In this document: in pieces, positions 51,914 through 61,141 of the stretch | How the letters are laid out: the number at the start of each line of letters is the position of its first letter | Numbering within the stretch: position 1 is the stretch's first letter | From: an uncultured Cohaesibacter sp. | Lineage (GTDB): Bacteria > Pseudomonadota > Alphaproteobacteria > Rhizobiales > Cohaesibacteraceae | Reading direction: 5' to 3' | DNA length: 64,000 nt | Assembly (NCBI RefSeq): GCF_963666525.1 | Contig: NZ_OY762905.1 | Location: 3,947,501-4,011,500 of the forward strand | The notes under the pieces: generated by a model | The model's database searches: none | What the model was told of the DNA's origin: nothing | The model's input: only the letters and a program-made list of their open reading frames with translations | Program-made: the position numbers and the translations under genes

Positions 51914-53380
51914 ATGTCATTGCTGAAAAGCTGGTTGATCCCCGGTGCGCTGGCGGTTGCAGCGGTTGCCGGACTTTCCCTTTCCGGCGAAACCACAAAG
52001 ATCGAAACCGATCTCAACGACCGCGCAGCAGAAATCCTCAGAGCCAAGGATATGGACTGGGCTTCCGTTTCCTTCAACGGCCGCGATGCGACGCTCACCG
52101 GCACGGCACCGGAAGAAGGGGTGTCCGAATGGGCGTCCGAGTTGCTGCTGGCCGAGTGGGGGGTCCGTATCGTCAAGGACAAGACAGACCTTCTCGCCGC
52201 CCAGAGCCCCTACACCTGGGGACTAAGCCGCAAGGGCAATGCCCTGACGATGATCGGCTATCTGCCCTATGACGTTCTGAAAAAGGCTCCTGCTGACATC
52301 GCTGCAACGATGGCGGGCATGGATCTCGACATTGCCAATGTCACCGCAGCGCGCGGCGCACCCAAGGAAATCGACAAGGCGGTTGCGTTGGCAACGGCGT
52401 TGTTGGCTGACCTGCCGGAAGGCAAGGCGATGCTGATTGATGGCAAACTGACCATTTCCGGTGCGCTTGAGGCAAGCCCTGAAGGTCTCACCCTGTACAA
52501 GACGATGCAGGAAACGCTGGCCACGGCCGAGCTGGGCAGCATCAGCGTTGATTTCCAGATCGCCGAGCCGCAACTTGCGGCCATGGAACCCACGGCGTCT
52601 GATGCGAGCGCTGCCACGTCGATAGATGGCTTCGCGATTGCCCGATCCTCTGACGGCGTGGTGCTCAACGGCTCCGTACCCAGTCAGGACATCAAGGATG
52701 ACATTCTTGCGATGGCGCGCCGCATGTTCGGGTTTGGAGCCGTCGCCGACACCTTGTCAGTGCGCCCTGGCGAAGAGATCGCCGGTCTTGGTGCGGATGA
52801 CTACAACAGGATCACAGCCGCCGTACTTCAAGCTGTCAGTCGGCTTGATGGCGGCGAGGCTCGATTGTCAAGCGGCGGTCTGACCCTCAGTGGCAGCGCC
52901 TTCTACGACGGCGCCCTCGACCAGTTGCAGGCCACACTCAAGGCGGCGCTGCCTGCCTCCATCGCACTCACCTCGCAACTGACCGTCAGTGCGCCTGGTG
53001 AGGCGGTCGATGCAGACCGCTGTCAGGCCCTGATGCGCGGAGCGCTTGAACAGAACACCATTCTGTTTGACAGCGGCGAGGCGACCATTTCATCGGATTC
53101 CTTCGGTTTGCTTGATGGTTTGATCTTTACCGCCCGCCGATGCCCGGAAAGCCACATAGTGGTTGAAGGCCATACCGACAGTGACGGGGATGACGCTGCC
53201 AATCTCACGTTGTCAGAAAAGCGCGCCGGTGCGGTCGTTGCCTATCTGGGCAGTGCAGGCCTCAGCCCGGATCGTCTGGAGGCCAAAGGGTTTGGCGAGA
53301 GCCAGCCAGTGGCCGACAACGACACCCCGGAGGGCAAGGCAAAGAACCGTCGTATCGAATTCGTCATTCTGCAGCAATAG
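51914..53380 (+). CDS. BON-domain OmpA-like envelope protein
   Basis: Codes for 488 residues. N-terminal hydrophobic anchor or signal (about 7-25, WLIPGALAVAAVAGLSLSGE), then two or three BON-like repeats (ILRAKDMDWASVSFNGRDAT, LTGTAPEEGVSEWA; RSSDGVVLNGSVPSQDIKDD), and a C-terminal OmpA domain that binds peptidoglycan: ILFDSGEATISSDSFGLLDG, HIVVEGHTDSDGDDAANLTL and LSPDRLEAKGFGESQPVADN. It probably bridges the envelope in response to osmotic stress. First of three closely spaced genes: a 37-residue membrane peptide 18 bases downstream and a helix-hairpin-helix protein. Confidence 0.87.
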   Translation: MSLLKSWLIPGALAVAAVAGLSLSGETTKIETDLNDRAAEILRAKDMDWASVSFNGRDATLTGTAPEEGVSEWASELLLAEWGVRIVKDKTDLLAAQSPYTWGLSRKGNALTMIGYLPYDVLKKAPADIAATMAGMDLDIANVTAARGAPKEIDKAVALATALLADLPEGKAMLIDGKLTISGALEASPEGLTLYKTMQETLATAELGSISVDFQIAEPQLAAMEPTASDASAATSIDGFAIARSSDGVVLNGSVPSQDIKDDILAMARRMFGFGAVADTLSVRPGEEIAGLGADDYNRITAAVLQAVSRLDGGEARLSSGGLTLSGSAFYDGALDQLQATLKAALPASIALTSQLTVSAPGEAVDADRCQALMRGALEQNTILFDSGEATISSDSFGLLDGLIFTARRCPESHIVVEGHTDSDGDDAANLTLSEKRAGAVVAYLGSAGLSPDRLEAKGFGESQPVADNDTPEGKAKNRRIEFVILQQ

Positions 53381-53398
53381 ACCATCAGGAGTTTGAAC

Positions 53399-53512
53399 AT
53401 GGGATACCTTATAGCAAATCTCTATCCATTGCTCCTTTTGGGAGTTGTCCTTGGTGCGATCATCGGCTGGTTTGCCTGTGAACCGCAAGACCAAGATAAA
53501 GCGAAACACTGA
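53399..53512 (+). CDS. 37-residue single-pass membrane peptide in the OmpA/BON cluster
   Basis: ATG with AGGAG eight bases upstream. Peptide begins MGYLIANLYPLLLLGVVLGA and continues IIGWFACEPQDQDKAKH: one clear TM helix (about 7-26), a single Cys, and a charged C-terminal tail. It begins 18 bases after the OmpA/BON stop and ends 11 bases before the next gene, so the three make one operon. The close spacing and ribosome-binding site argue that it is translated. Function unknown; possibly an accessory of the envelope protein. Confidence 0.65.
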   Translation: MGYLIANLYPLLLLGVVLGAIIGWFACEPQDQDKAKH

Positions 53513-53523
53513 GGGAGGGTGCC

Positions 53524-54411
53524 ATGACCGCATTAATCGGGCAGGAACTGCTGCTCATCATACTGGCCGTCATCATCGGTGCTTTGCTTGGCTGTGCCCT
53601 CAGGGCCTTTCTGGCCAGCAAGCAGGGACAGGACCTGACCAACCGGGCCGAAGCTCTCTATGACCCTGCTGCAGCGGCAGCCCGCAAAGCCGCCGAAGAG
53701 TTCCCGCTTGACGCGGCTGAAGGGGCAACTGCTGCTGAAGCCGACAGTGCCGCCGTCGCCTCTGTGGCCATGACAGGCGCACCTGTTCCCGGCGGCCGGG
53801 AAGAACCGCTGCCTGTCGAGCAGAGCATCGTTCCGGTCGAGGAAACGGCAGCCGCCGCCAGCCCCGAGGGGACAGTGCCTCAAACAAAAGCGCCAGAAAC
53901 CAAGGCCTATGACACCAGCGTCGACCCGTCCAAGGTTGCCGAAGGCATGGCGGGGGAGGGGCTGCTTGACAAAACCCCGGACGCTCAGCCTCCCGCAGCG
54001 TTATCGTCTGGCGCAATCAGCGAAACCGAAGCCAAGGCTGAGGAGCAGAAGCTCGAAAAAGCCCTTGCAGCCCTGCCGAAGGGGGCAACAGCCGAACAGA
54101 AGGCCGCGGCTGTCGGCACCAAACCGCTTGCCCTTGACGGGCCTATTGAAGGCAAGGCTGACGATCTCAAGCAGATCAAGGGCATTGGCAAGGTGATCGA
54201 AGGCAAGCTCAACGCCATGGGCGTCTACCATTTCAAGCAGATTGCCGACTGGGATCGTGGCGAGGTCAACTATGTTTCGACCTTCCTCAGCTTCAAGGGG
54301 CGGATCGATCGAGAAAACTGGGTGGCACAAGCCAAACTGCTGTCCTCCGGCCAGGCAACGGCTTTCTCCATGCGTGTTGCCAAAGGCGAAGTGGAAAGCT
54401 CCAGAAGCTGA
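53524..54411 (+). CDS. membrane-anchored protein with C-terminal helix-hairpin-helix-like domain
   Basis: Codes for 295 residues. One N-terminal TM (ELLLIILAVIIGALLGCALR), a long Ala/Pro/Glu/Thr-rich low-complexity middle (about 40-220), and a conserved end: ADDLKQIKGIGKVIEGKLNA and WVAQAKLLSSGQ. The I-K-G-I-G-x-x-I-x-x-K-L-N core is a helix-hairpin-helix of the kind found on NuoE C-terminal extensions and on ribosomal L21 extensions in alphaproteobacteria. The domain may bind nucleic acid or protein; the TM places it at the inner membrane. Last gene of the cluster with the OmpA/BON protein. Confidence 0.75.
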   Translation: MTALIGQELLLIILAVIIGALLGCALRAFLASKQGQDLTNRAEALYDPAAAAARKAAEEFPLDAAEGATAAEADSAAVASVAMTGAPVPGGREEPLPVEQSIVPVEETAAAASPEGTVPQTKAPETKAYDTSVDPSKVAEGMAGEGLLDKTPDAQPPAALSSGAISETEAKAEEQKLEKALAALPKGATAEQKAAAVGTKPLALDGPIEGKADDLKQIKGIGKVIEGKLNAMGVYHFKQIADWDRGEVNYVSTFLSFKGRIDRENWVAQAKLLSSGQATAFSMRVAKGEVESSRS

Positions 54412-54416
54412 GCCCC

Positions 54417-54454
54417 CGGTTTCCCGAGTGGATTGCCCGAACAACGGGAAACCG
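54417..54454 (+). terminator. hairpin after the helix-hairpin-helix gene
   Basis: Perfect 10-bp stem CGGTTTCCCG / CGGGAAACCG six bases after the stop. No T-run. Confidence 0.55.
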
Positions 54455-54481
54455 CAACGGGAACGGCATAGCAAATGGCTA

Positions 54482-54622
54482 TCAGGAAAAGCGCAACATT
54501 GGTCTGCGCTTTTTTTGTTGCCAATGAAGAAGGGTAAATATGATGGCCAGAATTGCCGCTACTACGATTGGCAAAAATAACCATGTTTCTGAGATATAAA
54601 GAGAAAATGGAACAAATTTCAT
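54482..54622 (-). CDS. 46-residue single-pass membrane peptide
   Basis: Minus-strand ATG with AGGTA upstream. The peptide begins MKFVPFSLYISETWLFLPIV and continues VAAILAIIFTLLHWQQKKRR with a short end: one hydrophobic helix (about 15-32) followed by a basic stretch, the usual positive-inside pattern. AT-rich codons fit the surrounding AT-rich gap between two operons. The end overlaps a plus-strand hairpin (54487-54517), so either could be the functional element. No family recognised. Confidence 0.42.
   Translation of the reverse strand: MKFVPFSLYISETWLFLPIVVAAILAIIFTLLHWQQKKRRPMLRFS
54487..54517 (+). terminator. Rho-independent terminator of the OmpA/BON cluster
   Basis: Stem AAAAGCGCA / TGCGCTTTT with a nine-base loop followed by a T-run. 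It overlaps the end of a possible minus-strand small ORF. Confidence 0.7.
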
Positions 54623-54716
54623 GTCTTTACCTGCTATTTTAGTATAGGGAGACCAAAATTACCTTGGCTTGCAATGATTGATTTACCCTTGCTCCTTACC
54701 CTCGGTTCCCATTGGG

Positions 54717-56735
54717 ATGAGTGCAGAGGGCGGAACCTTGATCGCCGAGATATTCAAAAAGATCTGGGATCTTTATTACATTCGGTCGCGCGAAAACGGG
54801 CCTGAAATTGTTCGCGCACAATATGAGGCCTGCTCCAGCCATCTGCCGCTGATCCACGTCATCCTGCTGACCTCGATATGGGGTGTGTCTCTGACCAGCA
54901 AGGACTGCGCCCCTGCCTGGCTGACATTCTCCGTGCCGGTTGTCTTCACTGTCTTTGCAGTTATGCGTATCGTCCACTGGACAAGCACCCGATCCCGGTT
55001 CATGACAATCGGGCAGGCCAGGAAGGCGATGGCCAGAACCAGACTGCTCGGCGGTTTGCTGCCGGTCGTTGTTTCCTGCTGGGCTCTGGCGCTGTTCGAG
55101 GTCGGAGACCATGTCGTTCGCGTCAATATAGCCTATTTCATGGCGATTTCCGGGGTCTGCATCGTGGTCTTCCTGATGCATCTGCGCATTGCCGCCTATC
55201 AGATTGCCATCATCGTCTATGTACCGCTCATCGGGCGGTTGCTTCTGACCGGTGACACGGCACTGATGACCATGGGGATCAATCTTGCCGTCGCTTCGGC
55301 CATGTTGCTCACGATTGTCTATGTGCAGTCGCGCCATTTCAGGGAAGCAGTCTATTCCAAGGCCGCATTGCAGAAGGCAAGTGAACACAATCAAACCCTT
55401 GCCAATCTGGACAGTCTGACAGGATTGCCAAATCGTCGCCTATTCTTCAGCAATCTCGACGATGAAATCGCCTTTGCCCAGAAAAACAGTCGCCGCCTGG
55501 CGGTCGGAATCCTCGATCTTGACGGGTTCAAGGCGGTCAACGACCTGCACGGCCACAATATTGGCGACCAGCTGCTGATGCAGGTGGCCGAGCGATTGAA
55601 CGGGGTTCTGGGCAGCCATGTACTGGTTTCCCGCCTCGGCGGCGATGAGTTTGCCCTGCTCATCAAGTCGCGCAATTCCAATTCGGAACTGTTGCTGACG
55701 GGCGAGAAGATCTGCTCCGTGCTCCGCACGCCCTTCTTTGTCGAAGATGTGCGTATCAGCATTTCCGGCTCCATCGGCTATGCCGTCTATCCCGATGTGG
55801 CCCGGACCCCGCACGAGCTTTATGAATGCGCAGACTATGCTCTGTATCAGAACAAGCGGGCCAATCGCGGCTATCCGGGTCTGTTCGCCAAGGAACAGGC
55901 GCACGAGCTGGAAGCCCGCAGCATGATAGAACAGGCAATCAGGGCTGCGGATCTGGAAAAGGAACTGACCGTTCATTTCCAGCCCATCATCGATATCCGA
56001 TCCCATCGTGTCGCCGCATTGGAGGCTTTGGCCAGATGGGAGAGCCCGATGGTCGGCACGGTGTCTCCGGCTGTCTTCATCCCCATTGCCGAACGCAGCG
56101 GCAAGGTCGGGGAGATCACCCTCATCCTGCTGAAAAAGGCACTTGCCGTTGCCTCGGACTGGCCAAGGGACGTCAACCTGTCCTTTAACCTGTCTGCCCA
56201 TGATGTCAGCTCGGTGGAGCGGGTTGCCAAGCTGGCTGCGGTGGTCATGCAAAGTCGCGTCGATCCGCGCCGTATCGATTTCGAAATCACGGAAACGGCT
56301 GCCATGGGCAACGTGGCACAGACAAGAGCCGCTGTCGCTGCTCTCAAGACACTGGGCTGCGGCATATCGCTCGATGACTTCGGCACCGGCTTTTCAAGTC
56401 TCACACAGCTCCATGCCTTCCCTCTGACCACGATCAAGATCGATCGCAGCTTTGTTTCTGAACTGGACAAGAAGCCAGCGAGCTACAAGATCGTCAAATC
56501 ATTGCTGGCGCTCAGCCGTGACATGGGGGTGGAGTGCATTGTCGAGGGGGTGGAAACAGCCGAGGAACTGGCTGTCGTCACCGGACTTGGCGGTCGGTAT
56601 GTGCAGGGCTATTACTGGTCGCCACCAGTCCCCGCAAGCGAACTTGGTGCCTTCCTGTCTGCTCGAAAGGCCGATGCTCCGGCACACGATGCCTCGAAGT
56701 CTGAGACGATCAAGCCACGCGCCCTGGTTTCATGA
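54717..56735 (+). CDS. diguanylate cyclase/phosphodiesterase with membrane sensor
   Basis: Codes for 672 residues (an upstream TTG would add 13). N-terminal half: about six hydrophobic helices (ILLTSIWGVSLT, VFTVFAVMRIVHW, AYFMAISGVCIVVFLM, and so on) like MASE-type sensors. GGDEF domain from about 225 with an intact active site RLGGDEFALL near 308 and LTGLPNRRLFFSNLDDE. EAL domain from about 410 with ALEALARWES, ETAAMG, DDFGTGFSSL, KIDRSFV and IVEGVETAEEL, all catalytic residues present. It can in principle both make and break c-di-GMP, which controls motility versus biofilm. Convergent with an M20 gene. Confidence 0.93.
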   Translation: MSAEGGTLIAEIFKKIWDLYYIRSRENGPEIVRAQYEACSSHLPLIHVILLTSIWGVSLTSKDCAPAWLTFSVPVVFTVFAVMRIVHWTSTRSRFMTIGQARKAMARTRLLGGLLPVVVSCWALALFEVGDHVVRVNIAYFMAISGVCIVVFLMHLRIAAYQIAIIVYVPLIGRLLLTGDTALMTMGINLAVASAMLLTIVYVQSRHFREAVYSKAALQKASEHNQTLANLDSLTGLPNRRLFFSNLDDEIAFAQKNSRRLAVGILDLDGFKAVNDLHGHNIGDQLLMQVAERLNGVLGSHVLVSRLGGDEFALLIKSRNSNSELLLTGEKICSVLRTPFFVEDVRISISGSIGYAVYPDVARTPHELYECADYALYQNKRANRGYPGLFAKEQAHELEARSMIEQAIRAADLEKELTVHFQPIIDIRSHRVAALEALARWESPMVGTVSPAVFIPIAERSGKVGEITLILLKKALAVASDWPRDVNLSFNLSAHDVSSVERVAKLAAVVMQSRVDPRRIDFEITETAAMGNVAQTRAAVAALKTLGCGISLDDFGTGFSSLTQLHAFPLTTIKIDRSFVSELDKKPASYKIVKSLLALSRDMGVECIVEGVETAEELAVVTGLGGRYVQGYYWSPPVPASELGAFLSARKADAPAHDASKSETIKPRALVS

Positions 56736-56807
56736 AAAGGCCAGCCCCTCGTTGGGTGAGAGAGGCTGGCGCAATGTCTTGTTGCCGGGTCTGATGCAAA
56801 CCGCGGA

Positions 56808-57989
56808 TCAGCCCTGCAGATAGCGTTCCGCAAGACGCGACCACAGGGCCGCACCGACCGGCAGCATGTCATCGGCGAAGTTGAACTTGGGATTGTGCAG
56901 CGCAGCCGAATCGACCCCGTTGCCGACGCGAATGAAGCAACCCGGCTTGTGGGCCAGATAGTGGGCGAAGTCCTCGCTGCCCGAGCTGATCGGGAATTCG
57001 GCAATGCCTTCCTCACCAACGAGTTCGATCGCCACTTCCCTTGCAAACTCCATTTCTGCAGTCGAGTTGACGACCACCGGCAGTCCGTGTGGAATATCCA
57101 CCCTTGCTGTTGCTCCAAAGCCCTCGGCGATTGACTGGGACATTTCGATGATCCGCTTCTTGGCGTGGTCGCGCACTTTCTGGTCAAAGGTGCGAAGAGT
57201 CACGCGCATCAGAACCTCTTCGGGGATGACGTTCGGTGCCTTGCCGCCATGGATCGCGCCGATGGTGATCACGGCTGGCTGGAACGGATCGATGTTCCGC
57301 GAAACGATGGTCTGCAGACCGATGGCGATGTGGCAGGCGGTGACCACCGGGTCGATGGTCTCCTGCGGACGGGCACCATGGCCCCCCTTGCCACGCACGG
57401 TGATGTCGATCATGTCGGCCCCGGCCATGGCTGGTCCGTCACGCAGCATGATCTGCCCGACCGGAGCGCCGGGGTGATTGTGCAGGCCGTAGATGCAGTC
57501 GAACGGAAAGCGCTCCAGCAGCCCGTCCTCGATCATCCGTTCCGCCCCGCTCTTCACCGGGCTTTCCTCTGCCGGCTGGAAAATCAGGTTCAGGGTGCCG
57601 TTGAACCGTTTGGTACGGGCGAGATACTCCGCCGCGCCCATCAAAACGGCCGTGTGGCCATCGTGACCACAGGCATGCATGACGCCTTCATTCTGGCTGG
57701 CATAGTCAAGGCCGGTTTCTTCGGTGATCGGCAGGGCATCCATGTCGGCGCGAATGGCAAGGCTCTTGCTGCCTTCCCCAACCTTGAGACGGGCCACGAT
57801 GCCATGGCCGCCGACATTCTCGGCTACCTCATAGCCCCAGTCCTTGAGCTTACCGGCAACAAAGGCAGCCGTCTTTGCTTCCTCGTGTGAAAGCTCAGGG
57901 TTCTGGTGAATGTGCCGCCGGTTGGCGATCATTTCTTCCTTGGTTTTTTCCAAATCGGCAAGGGAGGCAAAATCGTTGCTCTGATCCAT
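56808..57989 (-). CDS. M20 family amidohydrolase (hippurate-hydrolase-like)
   Basis: Codes for 393 residues. Zinc amidohydrolase of the M20D/hippuricase group that splits N-acyl amino acids or related amides. Seen: RRHIHQNPELSHEEAKTA, LAIRADMDALPITEETGLDY, the metal Cys/His ladder HACGHDGHTAVLMG, the Glu pair FQPAEESPVKSGAERM, the dimer-domain His in KGGHGARPQETID, and the final SSGSEDFAHYL. The family norm in length. A perfect 14-bp palindrome lies 35 bases upstream, so the gene is probably regulated by a LacI-type or similar protein. Substrate unknown. Confidence 0.9.
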   Translation of the reverse strand: MDQSNDFASLADLEKTKEEMIANRRHIHQNPELSHEEAKTAAFVAGKLKDWGYEVAENVGGHGIVARLKVGEGSKSLAIRADMDALPITEETGLDYASQNEGVMHACGHDGHTAVLMGAAEYLARTKRFNGTLNLIFQPAEESPVKSGAERMIEDGLLERFPFDCIYGLHNHPGAPVGQIMLRDGPAMAGADMIDITVRGKGGHGARPQETIDPVVTACHIAIGLQTIVSRNIDPFQPAVITIGAIHGGKAPNVIPEEVLMRVTLRTFDQKVRDHAKKRIIEMSQSIAEGFGATARVDIPHGLPVVVNSTAEMEFAREVAIELVGEEGIAEFPISSGSEDFAHYLAHKPGCFIRVGNGVDSAALHNPKFNFADDMLPVGAALWSRLAERYLQG

Positions 57990-58023
57990 GAAAGGTTCCT
58001 TTTTTTATTCTTGTTCAGCACCG

Positions 58024-58037
58024 TTGCAGCGCTGCAA
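58024..58037. promoter_or_regulatory. perfect 14-bp palindrome upstream of the M20 gene
   Basis: TTGCAGC-GCTGCAA, 34 bases before the start codon on the minus strand. A palindrome with a central CG fits the operators of LacI/GalR-type repressors. Confidence 0.5.
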
Positions 58038-58299
58038 AATTCAAAAATGGCTGGCCAGGGCTGCCTTGCAGGGGAGGGCGCAAGGCGATAGGGGTTCGGG
58101 CTCCACCGCCAGGCCACCTTGCTCTTGGTTATTACTTTCCGGGATCAGAGTCGAGACGGATATGTAATGTTTTTCCCTGATGCGTGCATGAGCCCCAGAC
58201 ACGGCTCCCAAACCATGCGTCAAGACACGGGAGCCAGAAACAAGAATGCCTGCCCCCTGACGGAGACAGGCACCACAATATTCAATGCGGCTCCAGTGC

Positions 58300-60321
58300 T
58301 CAGGCCTTCACCACCAGACGTCCGTCCAGTTTGGCGCCGTTGGCCTGGGTGATTACCTTCTGATCGCGGATGAAGGCGATGACCTCGTTGCGATAGACTA
58401 GGCCGGTGTGATCATAGTCGAGTTCTCTGAGATCAAAGCTCTGAATGTCGCCCGCCACCCCGCCGGAGATCGGCTTGCCGTTCCATGTCTCGCCATAGGC
58501 GCCAAAGGCGATGTAGCTGTTGATGGCGAGGGTGAATGTCTTGTTCAGAACCTCCTCGATTGGCTGGCCGTTGAGCGTGATATTGACCGCCTTTGCCGAC
58601 TTGGCGTCGGCACCAAGTGCGATTTCATAACGGATGCCAGAGGAGAAGTGCAGGAAGCCGCGCGAGACAAAGCCGTTGAGGTCCACGCCTTCTGCTTCCT
58701 CCGGGCGCAGCAGGCGCACTGCGTTGTTGTTGAGCATGTCGCGCAACTGGGCTCCGGTCATCGTTGCCACATGGATGGCGTCGGCATAGGGCATCACGTC
58801 ATACCAAGCCTTGAAGGTCAGCGGTCCCTTCTCCACGCCAGCCGACAGGCCTGTGGCGTTGAAAAGGGCAAAGTCGACCTTGCCGCCGGGGAAGGTTTTT
58901 GAGCGGGCAACCACGGCATCATTCATGAAATTGCCCAGCGCACTCTCGCCGATATAGCGGCTGGCGATGGTAACGTCGCGACCAAGGGCTTCGGTGTCCA
59001 CGGTGCCGATGGTCTCGGCGAGCTTGCTGTCGAGCTGTTTGAGAAGAGGGGCCACAACAGCATCTTCAAAGGCTTCGTCCCAGTCGCCTTGTTGCTGCAG
59101 GCTAAGGTATTTCGGGTCATCGCTTGTCACGCGCTTGTCACTGGCTTTGATCGGATGCAGGGAAACCGAGTTGTACCAGTCCTTGCGGCCCTGATTGGCG
59201 GCGATGGAAATGGCGATATCGCCAAGGAACTGGCCATGCGCCAGAGCCTGGGTGATAAGAACGCCTTCCTTGAGGTTGTTCTCGTCGATGCCGGTTTCAT
59301 TGAGCTTGGTGTGGGTATGACCTCCAACGACGACCACAGGTTTCTGGCTCAGCTTGGCGGCAATCTCGGCGATGGCAAAGTCGCCGTCCCCGATGGCGCG
59401 GGCGGTCGCAGCCTTGCCGGACTTGTGCTGACCAATGCCATAGCCACAATGCGACAGGATGACGACGACGTCGGAGACTTCCGAAACCGCAGGCAAGATG
59501 TTGGCAAGGGCTGTCACCGGACGCTCGACGGCAAGCGTCGGATCGTTCGGCTGACCAACACGGGTGTCAATGTTGGTTGTAAGGCCGATGATGCCGACGC
59601 GTAGCCCCTTGATATCGGCAATGGCGGCGGCGGTGTAATCCTCATCGCGCTTCATGTAGCCGGACGAGTGGACGTTGGCAGACAGCAGCGGGAAGGTGGC
59701 GTCGCTGTCCTTGCCCTTCTTGAGCAGTGCGGCACCGCGGTCGAATTCGTGGTTGCCAAGGGCCGCGATTTCAACCCCGGCAGCGCTGTAGGCGCGATAG
59801 CTGGCGTCTGCGACGAACTCTTCCGGGGTCCATCCCATCAGTTCATCAAAGATCGAACCGGTGTGATCGTCACCGGCAGAGACAAACAGCACGGCTTCGT
59901 TGTCTGCCGCATTGGTGCGGGCGTCCTTGACCAACTTGACCATCTGGGCAAGGCGATAGGTGTCGCCCTTCTTGCCGTGCAGATCGGTGATGTGATTGTG
60001 CATGTCGTTGAAATGCAGCACACGCAGCACCCGACGCTCGCCATCCTTGAGGACTGGAGCCGGAACCGGGCTGCCATCCTCGGCGACAATGGTCTTGATC
60101 TGGCCAGCGAGCGGGTCGCCCTTCAGCAGAAACAGCTTGTCGATGACGCCGTTCGGGTTTGGAGTGGCGGGCACCAGCTGCAACTCGCCAGCCATCGGAG
60201 TGGCGTTGGCGCGAAAGGTCAGTATGGGAGAAAAGGCGGCGGATGTGGCGATGGCGGCTCCGCCGAGAAGCAGGCTGCGGCGCGACAGGCTCGATGAAGC
60301 CTTGGACGGGTGTCTGGTCAT
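58300..60321 (-). CDS. Tat-exported bifunctional metallophosphatase/5'-nucleotidase
   Basis: Codes for 673 residues. N-terminal twin-arginine signal SSLSRRSLLLGGAAIATSAA (RR followed by hydrophobic core). Metallophosphatase domain: LHFNDMHNHITDLHGKKGDT, SAGDDHTGS, LGNHEFDRGA, LSHCGYGIG and VVVGGHTHTKL hold the dimetal ligands. The C-terminal 5'-nucleotidase domain follows: GDFMNDAVV-like GNFMNDAVVARSK, and the substrate part INSYIAFGAYGETWNGKPIS. It removes phosphate from nucleotides in the periplasm to scavenge nucleosides. A start at 60321 gives the proper Tat signal; the upstream extension is dropped. Confidence 0.9.
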   Translation of the reverse strand: MTRHPSKASSSLSRRSLLLGGAAIATSAAFSPILTFRANATPMAGELQLVPATPNPNGVIDKLFLLKGDPLAGQIKTIVAEDGSPVPAPVLKDGERRVLRVLHFNDMHNHITDLHGKKGDTYRLAQMVKLVKDARTNAADNEAVLFVSAGDDHTGSIFDELMGWTPEEFVADASYRAYSAAGVEIAALGNHEFDRGAALLKKGKDSDATFPLLSANVHSSGYMKRDEDYTAAAIADIKGLRVGIIGLTTNIDTRVGQPNDPTLAVERPVTALANILPAVSEVSDVVVILSHCGYGIGQHKSGKAATARAIGDGDFAIAEIAAKLSQKPVVVVGGHTHTKLNETGIDENNLKEGVLITQALAHGQFLGDIAISIAANQGRKDWYNSVSLHPIKASDKRVTSDDPKYLSLQQQGDWDEAFEDAVVAPLLKQLDSKLAETIGTVDTEALGRDVTIASRYIGESALGNFMNDAVVARSKTFPGGKVDFALFNATGLSAGVEKGPLTFKAWYDVMPYADAIHVATMTGAQLRDMLNNNAVRLLRPEEAEGVDLNGFVSRGFLHFSSGIRYEIALGADAKSAKAVNITLNGQPIEEVLNKTFTLAINSYIAFGAYGETWNGKPISGGVAGDIQSFDLRELDYDHTGLVYRNEVIAFIRDQKVITQANGAKLDGRLVVKA

Positions 60322-60486
60322 TTGAGGTCTCTTGAAACTGGGCAATAGGAAAGAAAGAGACCCAAACCATTCCATCCCGGAGATGGCAGCGAAATTACAG
60401 CCAGAACAAACTTTGATGACAGCCCCCGCTGATTGCGCAAAGGCGAGGCGGGGGCATCTTGATGAGAGAAAGCGCCACGAGAAGGC

Positions 60487-60936
60487 TCAGGCCTTCTGTT
60501 TGGCTAGAAGGTCGCGGATTTCCGTGAGAAGGGCGATGTCTGCTGCCGGAGCTTCCGGTTCTGCCGCCTTTTGTTCCTCTTCCTTCTTAAACATGCGTTC
60601 CTCTGCTTCTGCCCGCATCTTGTTGACGCCCTTGACCATCAGGAAGATGATCCAGGCCAGAATGAGGAAGTTCAGCACCACCGTCAGGAAGTTGCCATAG
60701 GCGAGAACGGCGCCCTGTTCCTTTGCTGCATCCAGCGTTGTGGCGGTGACGCTACTGCTCAGAGGCAGGAAATAGTTGGAAAAATCGAGGCCACCAAAGA
60801 TCACGCCGACGATCGGCATGATGATGTCGTTGGTCAGCGATGTGACGATCAGACCGAATGCGCCGCCAATGATGACGCCGACAGCCAGATCCATGACATT
60901 GCCCTTGGCAATGAATGTCTGAAATTCCTTGAACAT
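60487..60936 (-). CDS. mscL: large-conductance mechanosensitive channel
   Basis: Codes for 149 residues. Pentameric pore that opens under hypo-osmotic shock. Seen: [20 protein letters not shown], with the N-terminal amphipathic helix and M1 in one run, [20 protein letters not shown], a longer periplasmic loop ([14 protein letters not shown]), M2 [20 protein letters not shown], and the charged C-terminal helix [20 protein letters not shown]. All hallmarks are intact. Confidence 0.96.
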   Translation of the reverse strand: MFKEFQTFIAKGNVMDLAVGVIIGGAFGLIVTSLTNDIIMPIVGVIFGGLDFSNYFLPLSSSVTATTLDAAKEQGAVLAYGNFLTVVLNFLILAWIIFLMVKGVNKMRAEAEERMFKKEEEQKAAEPEAPAADIALLTEIRDLLAKQKA

Positions 60937-61141
60937 GATTTTCCCCTATCAATGACCGCAGTCCGTGCCTCACGGGTGCTCGGTCAGAGTTTGCAAAATG
61001 CCAGTGCAACCCCTTGCACCGGCATTCATCCTATAGAGAAATGAAGATGAAGCCTACATGAATGTCTGGCCACTGGGCGCGTTTTTACAAGGGCATGAAG
61101 GCGCATGGGCTGTCTCGCCGGGACGTTCGCGACAGAAGGGA

